From NCBI RefSeq assembly GCF_024168645.1, contig NZ_JALJWF010000001.1, forward strand, positions 666,001-730,000: 64,000 nucleotides of DNA, written 5' to 3'. The stretch comes from Pseudomonas sp. GGS8 (GTDB lineage: Bacteria; Pseudomonadota; Gammaproteobacteria; Pseudomonadales; Pseudomonadaceae). The notes under the pieces were generated by a model that was given only the letters and a program-made list of their open reading frames with translations, was not told the DNA's origin and did no database searches. The number at the start of each line of letters is the position of its first letter. Within the stretch, counting starts at the first letter, position 1. A program made the position numbers and the translations under genes. Below are positions 37,727 to 46,213 of the stretch, one piece after another.

Positions 37727-38956
37727 ATGAGTAATGAGTATCTGAACGTCAAAGCGACGACAAACAAAAGTCCCAAAGCTAGGACCGATAAAAAAACTAT
37801 GCGCTCAAGTCGCGATGATTTTTCGCCTAAGACAGTTCGCCTGCTGCGTGATATGGCAGGGAACGTTTGCTCAAAACCTGACTGTCATGTGCACACTCAT
37901 GGCTCGAAATCCAAGAGAGATGGAGCATTCAGCGTCGGTGTCGCTTGCCACATCAAAGCGGCTGCTCCTGGGGGGCCTCGTTACGATCCCGATCAATCCC
38001 CGGAGCAGCGCAAGCATCCTGATAATGGCATCTGGATGTGCCAGACGCATTCTAGGCTCGTTGACGCAGACGACTCACCGTATCCAGTGGAGATTCTGGA
38101 GGCGTGGAAACGCCTTGCCGAACTTCGTGCGAACGACATGGTGAACAAGCGGGCGTTCACCGAAACGGAATTAAGCAATGCAGCGCGTACAGAATCAGTT
38201 GCGCTACTGGAACAACTCGTAAACCGGATAGGTACACTTACCTCACCGACAGCAAAAGCTGACATTGAGGGCAGGTGGAATCTTTCGGCAGCACAACAAC
38301 TGGCAGAAAGAGCCCTTGAAAATGCTGATTGGTCAGTGCTGATTCCTGAACCTCAGCAGCCTGTCGCCCACTACTTTGAAAATGAGTACTACCTCCACCT
38401 TCCAGATCGAGAGCGCATTGTTTTGGCCTACAGTTCAAAGGAGCTCGATGCCGAATACCACGCCTGCTCCCCACATATGAGTTTTTTCGAATTCGAAAAG
38501 TCTGATGAGGGCTGGAATTTAATCGCCGAGGGAATTGGGGTCTTCTGGGGTGGGAGCTGGGGCAATCCACCGGAGATACAGATACTCCCAATTTCCCATG
38601 AGACTTTCGGCGTATTTATGAAAGACGGTGGTGGAAATCAAGGGTGGTTCAATATGCGCCAATCCTTGCACATTAAAATGGGCGATACCTTCAAGTTAGT
38701 ACTCGAGTTGATCGTCGGGCAATGTGCACCTGATGACCGTGGATGGAGCAGCGAGCTGCGAGTTGTTGAGCGGCCCAACGGCTATTATGACATTGAGGTG
38801 ACACGCTCGGGGGATAACGGCCCCAAAGACCTACAGATGTTGGACACAGTCGAAAACGGCTATGCAACGATTTGCGATTTTAACGGTAAGATTAGTTCGC
38901 ATGACGTCTTCAAGTTCGACGGGCGTCAGTACCGGAGAGATATTGCGATTCGATAA
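37727..38956 (+). CDS. HNH-type nuclease with unknown C-terminal domain (cargo)
   Basis: 409 residues if the ATG at 37727 is used; no start has a good ribosome site and the frame is open from a TTG at 37691. Residues about 30-120 hold an HNH-like unit: MAGNVCSKPDCHVH, VACHIKAAAPGGPRYDP, PDNGIWMCQTHSRLVDAD, i.e. C-x4-C, a His after Cys, Asn and C-x2-H. This resembles the HNH group found in defence genes. From about 170 on is a strand-rich domain unknown to me (HYFENEYYLHLPDRERIVL, FGVFMKDGGGNQGWF). The gene sits alone in the cargo slot of the satellite and its GC is lower than the core's. A DNA-cutting effector with a sensing C-terminal domain is a reasonable guess. Confidence 0.7.
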   Translation: MSNEYLNVKATTNKSPKARTDKKTMRSSRDDFSPKTVRLLRDMAGNVCSKPDCHVHTHGSKSKRDGAFSVGVACHIKAAAPGGPRYDPDQSPEQRKHPDNGIWMCQTHSRLVDADDSPYPVEILEAWKRLAELRANDMVNKRAFTETELSNAARTESVALLEQLVNRIGTLTSPTAKADIEGRWNLSAAQQLAERALENADWSVLIPEPQQPVAHYFENEYYLHLPDRERIVLAYSSKELDAEYHACSPHMSFFEFEKSDEGWNLIAEGIGVFWGGSWGNPPEIQILPISHETFGVFMKDGGGNQGWFNMRQSLHIKMGDTFKLVLELIVGQCAPDDRGWSSELRVVERPNGYYDIEVTRSGDNGPKDLQMLDTVENGYATICDFNGKISSHDVFKFDGRQYRRDIAIR

Positions 38957-39064
38957 GTTCAATTTTATTTATTGGGCCTAAAAAAAGAAGGGCGGATCTA
39001 TTTTCAGACAATAAATCCGCCAACTCTGATACCGTGTATCAATTCTGAAAAAGTACGGGAGATC

Positions 39065-39601
39065 TCACCTGACTACCATTATCTCTGTGCCCGTACTTGG
39101 ATCGCGAGAAAGTTCAATGTGGCAAGGATCATCACTGCCAACTTGGGTAAATAATGAAATCACTTGATCAATATTGATGAAGTACAAGTGGCTGTCCTTA
39201 TCCCGATCAGAGCTAAAGAACGCCCCGTAAAGGCCGCCGGTTTCTGACTCGCAGGGCGCAAAAACGAAGCTGTGGATAATTCGCCCACAAACGAACAGCA
39301 CATCCCGAGTCTCCTTACAACTCCTGGACAGGTCATAAAGCTCGTCGAGTTTGTGGTTATTTCGCCACGTTACGGGTTTTAGGTTTGAATGTTTTTGAAG
39401 GAAGAGAGAAAGGCCGCGTGTCCTATCTGTAATCTTGGCGGAGGCCTCGAAAAGCTTCCTTACTGAATAGAAACCAATGAAGATGTCTCGCTCCACTTGA
39501 GCGATTTGGTCTTCGGATAGATCATTGGACGCCTTGAAACTCTCAAGACGCTCCGCCACCTCCAGCAGCGGTTGCTTCCAGTACCAACTCTCCCAGATCA
39601 T
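39065..39601 (-). CDS. Cargo protein of unknown function, 178 residues
   Basis: Convergent with the HNH gene. MIWESWYWKQPLLEVAERL onward; helical first half, strand-rich second half with VLFVCGRIIHSFVFAPCE and SHLYFINIDQVISLF. No signal peptide, membrane segment or known motif. The upstream 160 bases have no clear promoter and adjoin the MITE at 39765. It might be a defence component or a general cargo gene; no function can be given. Confidence 0.65.
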   Translation of the reverse strand: MIWESWYWKQPLLEVAERLESFKASNDLSEDQIAQVERDIFIGFYSVRKLFEASAKITDRTRGLSLFLQKHSNLKPVTWRNNHKLDELYDLSRSCKETRDVLFVCGRIIHSFVFAPCESETGGLYGAFFSSDRDKDSHLYFINIDQVISLFTQVGSDDPCHIELSRDPSTGTEIMVVR

Positions 39602-39764
39602 CTTGTAGTCCTAACAATTAAGCTAACGGGCAGGAAAACACTACACGGTCACACTGAAATTACGAAATTGTTAGCGGCGTGTCCATGGCTGCTTCTGGCC
39701 GTGGGCTGCTCTCGGCGAAGGGCAGCTCAGGGTCGATTGCGGCCCTTCATTACGGGCAGCTATC

Positions 39765-39950
39765 GGCCGATTCTGTTGAAAAAGTCGGTTTGCCCAAAAC
39801 GCTCGAATATTGATGGGAGAAAACACCTCCTTTGCACGCTGCTACGTGAAATCCGAGTTCTGAACCTTCTGCCCAAAACACAGATTTCAATCTCAGGCGC
39901 GTACTTTTCTGCCGTGGAAACCATGGCCGACTTTTTCAACAGAATCGGCC
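39765..39950. mobile_element. 186-bp MITE with 24-bp perfect terminal inverted repeats
   Basis: The left end ggccgattctgttgaaaaag (continuing tcgg) and the right end at 39927-39950 are exact complements over 24 bases. The 138 bases between encode nothing recognisable. The tips ggcc may include a palindromic target duplication. The gattctgttgaaaaagtcgg core looks like the end of a DDE insertion sequence, so this is probably a non-autonomous deletion derivative. Confidence 0.8.
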
Positions 39951-40160
39951 AGAAGCGGTCATTCGAAGTTGTCTGTGAGCCTAGAGGCGATTCAGAGTGC
40001 GAGGGCCTATTGATCACGGTAAAGCGATATCCATTGACGAGCGACATGTGCGGTTAATACCTCAGCCCATGGCTGCCTCAGAGTTCACGGCGTGCTCGCG
40101 GTAAAGCGTCTGAATGAGGTGGTGGAAATTCTCTTGACCGATCTTCCGAGCGAGAATCGC

Positions 40161-42116
40161 TTATGCTGCCTCGAAAACTGCTCCAGTGTGGATCGCCTCA
40201 TCTTCAAAAAGATCAAGCTGACGTATGTGAGCCTCTGCCTGCTCAGGATCAACCGTGAAAAGTACTACAGCCAAGTCTTTAAGCGCCCTTGTGCAGCTCA
40301 CATAAAAAAGACGGCGCGTTCGATCCACTGTTGTTTCTTCACCCGCATCTATATGTTTTCTGTCGTTATCTGATAGTTCTTTAAGGCCTAAGTATTTTTC
40401 ATAGGAGAATTGGAAGTGGCTACTTTCAGCGTCATCTAAGACCACAAGTACCCTGTCGAACTCAGCACCTTTTATGCCTTGCTGAGTCCAAAAAGGGGAG
40501 CGTTCCGAGATGTAGGTATGGTAAGGCAAAAGCTGGCTTGCGGGACACGCTAGAAAAGCATCCATGGAAACCATTTCCTTTTCGGACTCATCGTCTTCTT
40601 GAACGTCATCGTCATCGTCCTCTCCTACTTCGGGCTCGGGCTGAACAGGCACAGCTGCACTTGGGTCCAAATACGATACCAACCTAGGGTCGAGGATCAG
40701 TAGCTCAGAGGCATGTACTTGTTTCAAAAGGTCGCCGATCGTTGCACCCGAATTCCCTGCTATGCCTGCTGCGATCGAAGCAACAAGTTCGCCGAGTATT
40801 TTAAGGCGCTTCTCCACACTCACCTCGAAAAGGGACTCTTTATCAAGAAGAAGTGAATAGTCTCGGATCAATCGCATTACCTCAAGCTGTCGACCATTGG
40901 TATGAGCGATAGCGATCGGGATCAAAAACTTTACACACGGCGAAATAGGCCATGCAGATCCGTCTAAAAAGCCATCTTTGAACGCTGAGGGAGCTTTGGA
41001 GTTGAGCGCAGCGTAGAGAGTTCCAAATCCTAAGCGCCTTGCAGCCATCTGATGAACAATGACGAGAAGCTTTACCCACGCTTGGTCGTCATCACCTGGT
41101 CGCCAATGATCATCACCGGTATGTGCCGCCATCCATTCGCGTACTCGAATCAAATTCGCGTCGCGTGTATCGTCTGCAGGCAAAATGAAAAGGTGCGCTG
41201 AACCTTCAGGGGTTTGAACGATGCCCTCAGGACCTAGCCGGTTTCCAGGGATTTGAACGAGGTCATCACCGTCACGACGGATGGCATTCGCGAGATTCAG
41301 AACCTTAGTTGAGCACCGGAAATTTTCAGGTTTCGGAATGTCGGCCCAAGTAGGTTCTGCTTCAACCTGTCCAGTCCCCGTAGCGTAGATTCTTTGCATC
41401 GGATCGCCAAAGAATCCAAGACAAAATGTGACCCCGGGTTCGCGCTCGACGGTCTTCAGAGATTCCACAACCTCTGTGGTCGTGTCTTGGCTCTCGTCCA
41501 CAAATACGAACGGAAACTGGCGCGCGAGAAGGGTTCGGAAGAGGGGGCGTTCGGCAATGAGATAGGGGACGAGTTTCAGAATGTCGTCATGTCCCAAAAT
41601 ACCCTTCGCGTAATTGCTACCTGTACCGTATCGAAATCCTTTGACTGCCGCGATCCGCCCCGACTGCCGATGGAGGCGTTCCAAGTCTCGGGTGTCCTTA
41701 TCCTTCGTGCGCTGTTGAACCCTAGGGCCATAGGTTGCCCGCTTTTCTTCAAGGGCCTCTATTTTTTCCACGATGCGCCCCGACACCCAGACGCGAATGT
41801 CGTTCTGAAAAGGCTTTGCCAACAGCCACATGAAGCTGTGGATCGTCGAGACGTGAACTAAGGGGTCACTGCCGACATCCCTCCAAATCTCTCCGGCCGC
41901 AATCTCGGTGTAGGTAATGCAGGCAACGCGCTGACGAGTTTTCTTCAGCTTATCGCCGTGCATTTGGATGACCGATGACAGGCCCTTAATTAGCGACGTG
42001 GTTTTTCCGGAACCAGCACCGGCCTTCATGATGAAGCTACGCGGTGGAGCATTCCCAAGGCAGTTCCGCAGGTCGATGTCGGCCTGGGTGTCCGGCTTGT
42101 TCGCCCGGCTACTCAT
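40161..42116 (-). CDS. UvrD/Rep-like helicase, GajB-type partner
   Basis: 651 residues. SF1A motifs: KAGAGSGKTTSLIKG (Walker A, about 31-45), ACITYTEIAAGEI (motif Ia), FVFVDESQDTTTEVVE (II), CLGFFGDPMQRIYATG (III), FRCSTKVLNLANAIR (IV), GIKGAEFDRVLVVLDD (V) and RTRRLFYVSCTRALKDLAVV (VI). An acidic insert GEDDDDDVQEDDESEKE lies between the 2A parts at about residue 500. It overlaps the end of the OLD-type nuclease gene by eight bases. Such nuclease-UvrD pairs are Gabija (GajA/GajB), but this protein is longer than the usual GajB. It probably feeds or senses DNA ends for the nuclease; that is from knowledge of the family. Confidence 0.82.
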   Translation of the reverse strand: MSSRANKPDTQADIDLRNCLGNAPPRSFIMKAGAGSGKTTSLIKGLSSVIQMHGDKLKKTRQRVACITYTEIAAGEIWRDVGSDPLVHVSTIHSFMWLLAKPFQNDIRVWVSGRIVEKIEALEEKRATYGPRVQQRTKDKDTRDLERLHRQSGRIAAVKGFRYGTGSNYAKGILGHDDILKLVPYLIAERPLFRTLLARQFPFVFVDESQDTTTEVVESLKTVEREPGVTFCLGFFGDPMQRIYATGTGQVEAEPTWADIPKPENFRCSTKVLNLANAIRRDGDDLVQIPGNRLGPEGIVQTPEGSAHLFILPADDTRDANLIRVREWMAAHTGDDHWRPGDDDQAWVKLLVIVHQMAARRLGFGTLYAALNSKAPSAFKDGFLDGSAWPISPCVKFLIPIAIAHTNGRQLEVMRLIRDYSLLLDKESLFEVSVEKRLKILGELVASIAAGIAGNSGATIGDLLKQVHASELLILDPRLVSYLDPSAAVPVQPEPEVGEDDDDDVQEDDESEKEMVSMDAFLACPASQLLPYHTYISERSPFWTQQGIKGAEFDRVLVVLDDAESSHFQFSYEKYLGLKELSDNDRKHIDAGEETTVDRTRRLFYVSCTRALKDLAVVLFTVDPEQAEAHIRQLDLFEDEAIHTGAVFEAA

Positions 42117-44424
42117 GCTCGCCTCCTATCGCACCATCTTCTTCGGCGATGAGAATGGCGTCAGGCAGCACGGCCTCGAGTTCGATCCGTATTTCGTCTT
42201 TCAGCCAGACAAGCCCATCACGGATGTAAGTCGGTACATCCCACGCTTTCTCGTCCTCAGTGAGAACGGCGAGCGCGAACTTCGTTTTATCGAAACTCTT
42301 CCGCGAAACCCTCTGATGGAGGCCTTTGGCAAGAGCAGCAGGACCAGCGGCTTCGCCCTTCACAATCAGGCCTAAAGGCTTCCTCGCTATGGACTGGGAC
42401 CAGTCCGGGTTTTCGAGGCCGAAGTCTTCTTCTAGCGTACGCCCGCAGAGGGTTTCGGTGGCCCCGTTCCAAGTGATAGCCCGTTCAGTCTGATAGGCCA
42501 CGCGAACCTTCGCATCGTCTTCGAGCACGTGAGTTTTGTCCGCTTCCGATGCGTTACGCAAGTCTTCGATTGTGAGCTTCCCCGGAAGCCATTTAATGAG
42601 TGTTTGATTCGAAGTTGCAGCGTCCGGTTCACTGGGCAAACAAGCTCTCCCATATTTCTTCTTAGTCGCTGGGACTACAGGCTCTTGAACTGGATCTTGC
42701 GCATTGTCCAGAGCCTGCCCTGCTGCATCGTCTTCCGCGTCGGCTGGAACCTCAAACTCTTCGACTTCCTCGTCATCCACGGCATCGTCAGCCGCCTGTG
42801 CTACGAGGGCAACACTATCAATATCGGTGATGATCAGAGTTGTCAGACCGAGAAACTCGATGAGCGACTGGAAGCGGTGCCCAAAGGCACCGCCCACCTC
42901 CAAGATGCATAGACAAGCTGAGCGGAGAGTTTTTGCGCTCTTCCGGATCATGACAGGAAGGAGCAATCTCTCAACATTGCCTTCAACCAGAATTGCTGCA
43001 TCTGAGAAAAATAGATCACAGTGTGTCAGCTTAAGATATCGTTCTAGAAAATCACGATCATCCGGCTGGGATTGGTAGAACGCCGATAGATTAAGTACTT
43101 CCGTCAACTGTTCCTTGCCAACTTTCTTGCGTCGGAAGTAGCGGATCGGCTTAAAGCCTCGCTCGTAAAGGATGTGCGGGGAGTGGGTCGTGATGACCAT
43201 TTGACTGCCAAAAATGCTTCCGTCATCGCCCTCTATATTCAGAAGCTCAAGAATATTGCGTATGAATACCTGTTGGAGTTGGGCGTGTAGATGGGCCTCT
43301 GGTTCCTCCACAAAAAGTAGGTGCAATGGAGGGCGACTGTCCATTGTCGCCCACCTAGCTTGGGAGTCGAGAATCTCCACAACCATGTAGATCAAATTCT
43401 TGAACCCAAGCCCGTTATAGCTATCAGGAAGGGTGGCCGTGTCTTCGCCATCTCCTATCTGGTAGTGAACCCGTGCGTCCTGGCTCATGACGTGCGCGGG
43501 GTCTAGCGCTGACATTATCTTCAGTCGCGGGTTATTGACGCCCGGATAGCCAAGCTTGGCGAGCCGATCAAGCGTCGGCTTGAAAACGCCATCCAAGTGA
43601 ATGTTGAGCGCTTGCTCAGAGTCGAACAGCGCTTTTAAGGCTATGTGATCGTCCTGCCTCTGATTAAGGTTGCGCTTGTAGAAACGGCTCAGACGCTTTG
43701 ACAGGTCTTCTGATCTTGCGCCGGCTTCCGGATTAGGATCAGCAAGGTGTCGTTGAGCACCCAGATTGTCGATATGAATAAGAGACTTTAGAATCGTTCC
43801 GCCGCCTGGCTCTCCACCTAGTTCATCTGGAACATAATCGCCGACCTCGCGGAAGCTCTCATCAAATTGCGAGCAATCCAAGATGAAGTAGCGCAGCTCG
43901 TATTCGCTCTTGAGCTCACGCTGGAGATAATCCGTCATAGAACGCGGCCAAGGAATATATTGCGACTCGGGCGGCAGTTCCGCTGTCTGCGCAGCACCTT
44001 TGGCCTTAGCTTCTTGGAAGTTTTGAATGAGGTTGATGGGGTTTCTAGCAGTCAGGGAAACTCGTATACCAACTTTGGTTCCTTCCCACGCAGTACTAGG
44101 GAGCAAGGGAATCACTAGATAGAGGTCTGGCGCTGCAACCTCGAACCAAAGATCAAGATCTATACTTGGAAGCGAGAACCCCCGAGGTACTGGGCCGGCT
44201 AAGTCGATATTTCCAGCTTCATCGAAACTCTTCCAGCATGAGGAGCTGAAATCATAGAGGCTGAAACGATCCCTTCCACCCGTCACGAATGCATGGATTG
44301 CCTGAGTTGCCGACGTTTTGCCGCTGTTATTCGATCCTACGAATATTGAAATATCGTCAGCCAGCTCAATATGAGCATCCTTTAAACGTCGAAAATTTCT
44401 GAGACGATACGAGTGAAGATGCAC
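42109..44424 (-). CDS. OLD-family ATP-dependent endonuclease, GajA-type
   Basis: 771 residues from a GTG at 44424 that has GGAGGAT seven bases ahead. Begins MHLHSYRLRNFRRLKDAHIE with Walker A VGSNNSGKTSATQ (about 29-41). The ABC-type signature and Walker B lie around HLLFVEEPEAHLHAQLQQVF (about 370-390) and VITTHSPHILYE. The Toprim part has AAILVEGNVERLLLP and TLIITDIDSVAL. An acidic, low-complexity linker (about 575-620, EEVEEFEVPADAEDDAAG) and a further C-terminal domain make it longer than GajA of Bacillus. Class 2 OLD nuclease followed by a UvrD helicase is the Gabija arrangement. It lies in the cargo part of the satellite. Confidence 0.82.
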   Translation of the reverse strand: MHLHSYRLRNFRRLKDAHIELADDISIFVGSNNSGKTSATQAIHAFVTGGRDRFSLYDFSSSCWKSFDEAGNIDLAGPVPRGFSLPSIDLDLWFEVAAPDLYLVIPLLPSTAWEGTKVGIRVSLTARNPINLIQNFQEAKAKGAAQTAELPPESQYIPWPRSMTDYLQRELKSEYELRYFILDCSQFDESFREVGDYVPDELGGEPGGGTILKSLIHIDNLGAQRHLADPNPEAGARSEDLSKRLSRFYKRNLNQRQDDHIALKALFDSEQALNIHLDGVFKPTLDRLAKLGYPGVNNPRLKIMSALDPAHVMSQDARVHYQIGDGEDTATLPDSYNGLGFKNLIYMVVEILDSQARWATMDSRPPLHLLFVEEPEAHLHAQLQQVFIRNILELLNIEGDDGSIFGSQMVITTHSPHILYERGFKPIRYFRRKKVGKEQLTEVLNLSAFYQSQPDDRDFLERYLKLTHCDLFFSDAAILVEGNVERLLLPVMIRKSAKTLRSACLCILEVGGAFGHRFQSLIEFLGLTTLIITDIDSVALVAQAADDAVDDEEVEEFEVPADAEDDAAGQALDNAQDPVQEPVVPATKKKYGRACLPSEPDAATSNQTLIKWLPGKLTIEDLRNASEADKTHVLEDDAKVRVAYQTERAITWNGATETLCGRTLEEDFGLENPDWSQSIARKPLGLIVKGEAAGPAALAKGLHQRVSRKSFDKTKFALAVLTEDEKAWDVPTYIRDGLVWLKDEIRIELEAVLPDAILIAEEDGAIGGEHE

Positions 44425-45278
44425 GAAAATCCTCCGCTGATTTTTGAAATCTATAGCAAGCTGTATTTCCGAAACACATCAAGCCAGTGACCGTTTTCCA
44501 TTAGGGCGTGCAGGTTTTGCATCGTCCCAGTTTAGTAGACGATTTGAGTGTCTGCTTCTGGCCGATTGCGGCTCACGGCTTACCCGAATTTGTAAACGCT
44601 GCTGTAACACCTATATGGCTTGTAACACCCGACGCACGTGACAGATGAACGGTGTGTAACACCAACAAAATCTCGTAAATTCAATTAGTTAACATCGTTC
44701 GTAACACCCGCAACACCTGTAACACGTCTTTTCGCCCCCCCCACACCCCATCGGTGATAGCGCCGCCAGCGAAAGCAATGCTGGCTTGGTATCGACTAAT
44801 GCAGAATTCGAACGATGGGTTGCCGAACGCCAGGATGCTTTGGAGGTGCCTTCTGCCAACAACGAACAGGCAAGATGCACGACGGGCATCGACAGCTTCT
44901 GGGACCCTGGGGATGTTCGGTGGGTACGGGGTCGGAAACCCGCGTGATCGTGTTAGCGGAAAAGTGCACAGCTTAGTGAACAGGTGAACCTGGTGAACTG
45001 CCTGTTCACCTGTGCATTTGCCCTACGAAAAGACCGATCTGAGGTCACCATTGCCGATACGGTAACGATGCTCCTTTTTCTTCAAGATCCTTTCAATTTC
45101 AGCATTGAAATTTCAGTAAGCTGGAGCAGCTCCCACTACCAAAACCCCGCGGGTTTCCGACCCCGTGAGGAGGCGTAATCTCCAGGGGCCCCGGCAGTCA
45201 AAACCACTGTAGCGAACGAAAGGCGTATTGCTATCATCACCGGCACTCCAAATCATCCTATTACCTAGGCATAAATTG
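44425..45278. other. Non-coding stretch with iterons: putative satellite origin
   Basis: 854 bases without a supported gene. Between 44603 and 44725 are five to six copies of tgtaacacc, the last two less exact. An A/T-rich part (44668-44696, aaatctcgtaaattcaatta) lies within them. At 44976-45010 come gtgaacag, ggtgaac, ggtgaac and an inverted gttcacc. The unit ggtgaacag equals the type I iteron bound by P4 alpha protein. These are the usual parts of an origin: iterons plus an unwinding region. No origin has been tested here. Confidence 0.6.
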
Positions 45279-45911
45279 ATGACTACTGCCGGACTAGCAT
45301 TAATAGTGAGCGGCTTCGCGCTTCTGACATCGCTGGTATCACTGTGGCTGAACAGCCTGAAGCCTTTCGAACTGAAGCTATCTCACGACACACCGACTTT
45401 CCGTCTGTACAAGATCACACCCCAGATCTCTGGGGATAAGGAAAGGAAAAGTTGGTGGATTCCTAGCTTCGACATCGGGCTGTCGTTTTACAATCTTGGC
45501 AAAAAGCCAGGAGAGGTCCTAGACATACGGATCATAGGTGACTTGGCCAGCCATAGGACCCATCGAAAATTTGTCTTCTATCCAAAGTGGATAGTCGACT
45601 ACGCAGAATTTAATCAATGCCGTGGCGAACGATTCGAATGGCTCAAAACCGCAATTCTTCGAGAGTGGTATCCATCGACACTGGGCGCTAACGATCAGAA
45701 GGATTTGCACGCAGTTCTAGAAAGTGACCGGTGGGATCATAAGGAAAGCGGCGAGATGACGTTGACGCTCCAAATCGTCTCCTCATCTGATATGCAATGG
45801 CAGACATGCGCGGAGTACAAGCTGCTGATCACCGAGGACATGTTTGACGACAGGTCAAGCTACACACCGTATGATGAAAAAATAGAGCGGCTAAGAAAAA
45901 TTGACCACTAG
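45279..45911 (+). CDS. Membrane-anchored satellite protein, 210 residues
   Basis: The ATG at 45279 gives an N-terminal hydrophobic segment (GLALIVSGFALLTSLVSLWL, about residues 5-24), then a soluble part with KPFELKLSHDTPTFRLYK and strand-rich sequence (DIGLSFYNLGKKPGEVLDIR). The frame is open from a TTG 17 codons earlier, but that leader looks unnatural. The layout, one anchor plus a beta domain facing the periplasm or cytoplasm, recurs in uncharacterised mobile-element proteins. It is the last gene before attR. Function unknown; superinfection exclusion is possible but unsupported. Confidence 0.6.
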   Translation: MTTAGLALIVSGFALLTSLVSLWLNSLKPFELKLSHDTPTFRLYKITPQISGDKERKSWWIPSFDIGLSFYNLGKKPGEVLDIRIIGDLASHRTHRKFVFYPKWIVDYAEFNQCRGERFEWLKTAILREWYPSTLGANDQKDLHAVLESDRWDHKESGEMTLTLQIVSSSDMQWQTCAEYKLLITEDMFDDRSSYTPYDEKIERLRKIDH

Positions 45912-45967
45912 ACCGAAAGAAATGGGAGAGAGGGGCTTACTCATCATTTGACACAGCCGTACTCGGC

Positions 45968-46052
45968 TTGTATCCCAGCTTGTATCCCAAATTATCAAAA
46001 TGCGCTGCAGGCCTTATGTTTTGCCACCCGAGCGAGTCTCCCTCGGGCACCA
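45968..46052. other. attR region: duplicated tRNA-Leu 3' end with arm-site repeats
   Basis: The 20 bases at 46033-46052 (cgagtctccctcgggcacca) repeat the tRNA-Leu 3' end at 29118-29138 with one G fewer. Two copies of ttgtatccca lie at 45968-45990, matching the repeats near the integrase. This marks the right end of the satellite. Confidence 0.85.
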
Positions 46053-46061
46053 AAATTAAGA

Positions 46062-46090
46062 AAGGTCTTGCTTAGCAAGGCCTTTTTTTT
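46062..46090 (+). terminator. Original tRNA-Leu terminator, displaced by the island
   Basis: Stem aaggtcttgc / gcaaggcctt (one G-T pair) with a 3-base loop and eight T, ten bases after the duplicated tRNA end. Before integration it would have followed tRNA-Leu directly. Confidence 0.8.
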
Positions 46091-46213
46091 CGCCTGTAGA
46101 AAAGCCATTGCCCGCACCGCTGTCGTGTAGGGGCCGCCGAAGGTTGCGATCTTTTGATCTTGCTTCTCTTACGCACGTCCCGCACCGGTGGAACATTTCA
46201 CAAGGATTCCCTC

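Noticed and set aside
39572..40057. 161-residue plus-strand frame
   Set aside because: Covers the MITE including both inverted ends; no ribosome site.
44754..44987. 77-residue frame in the origin-like stretch
   Set aside because: Ends in the ggtgaac repeats, no ribosome site or family.
29054..46052. Full prophage
   Set aside because: No terminase, portal, capsid, tail or lysis gene; a P4-like satellite fits.
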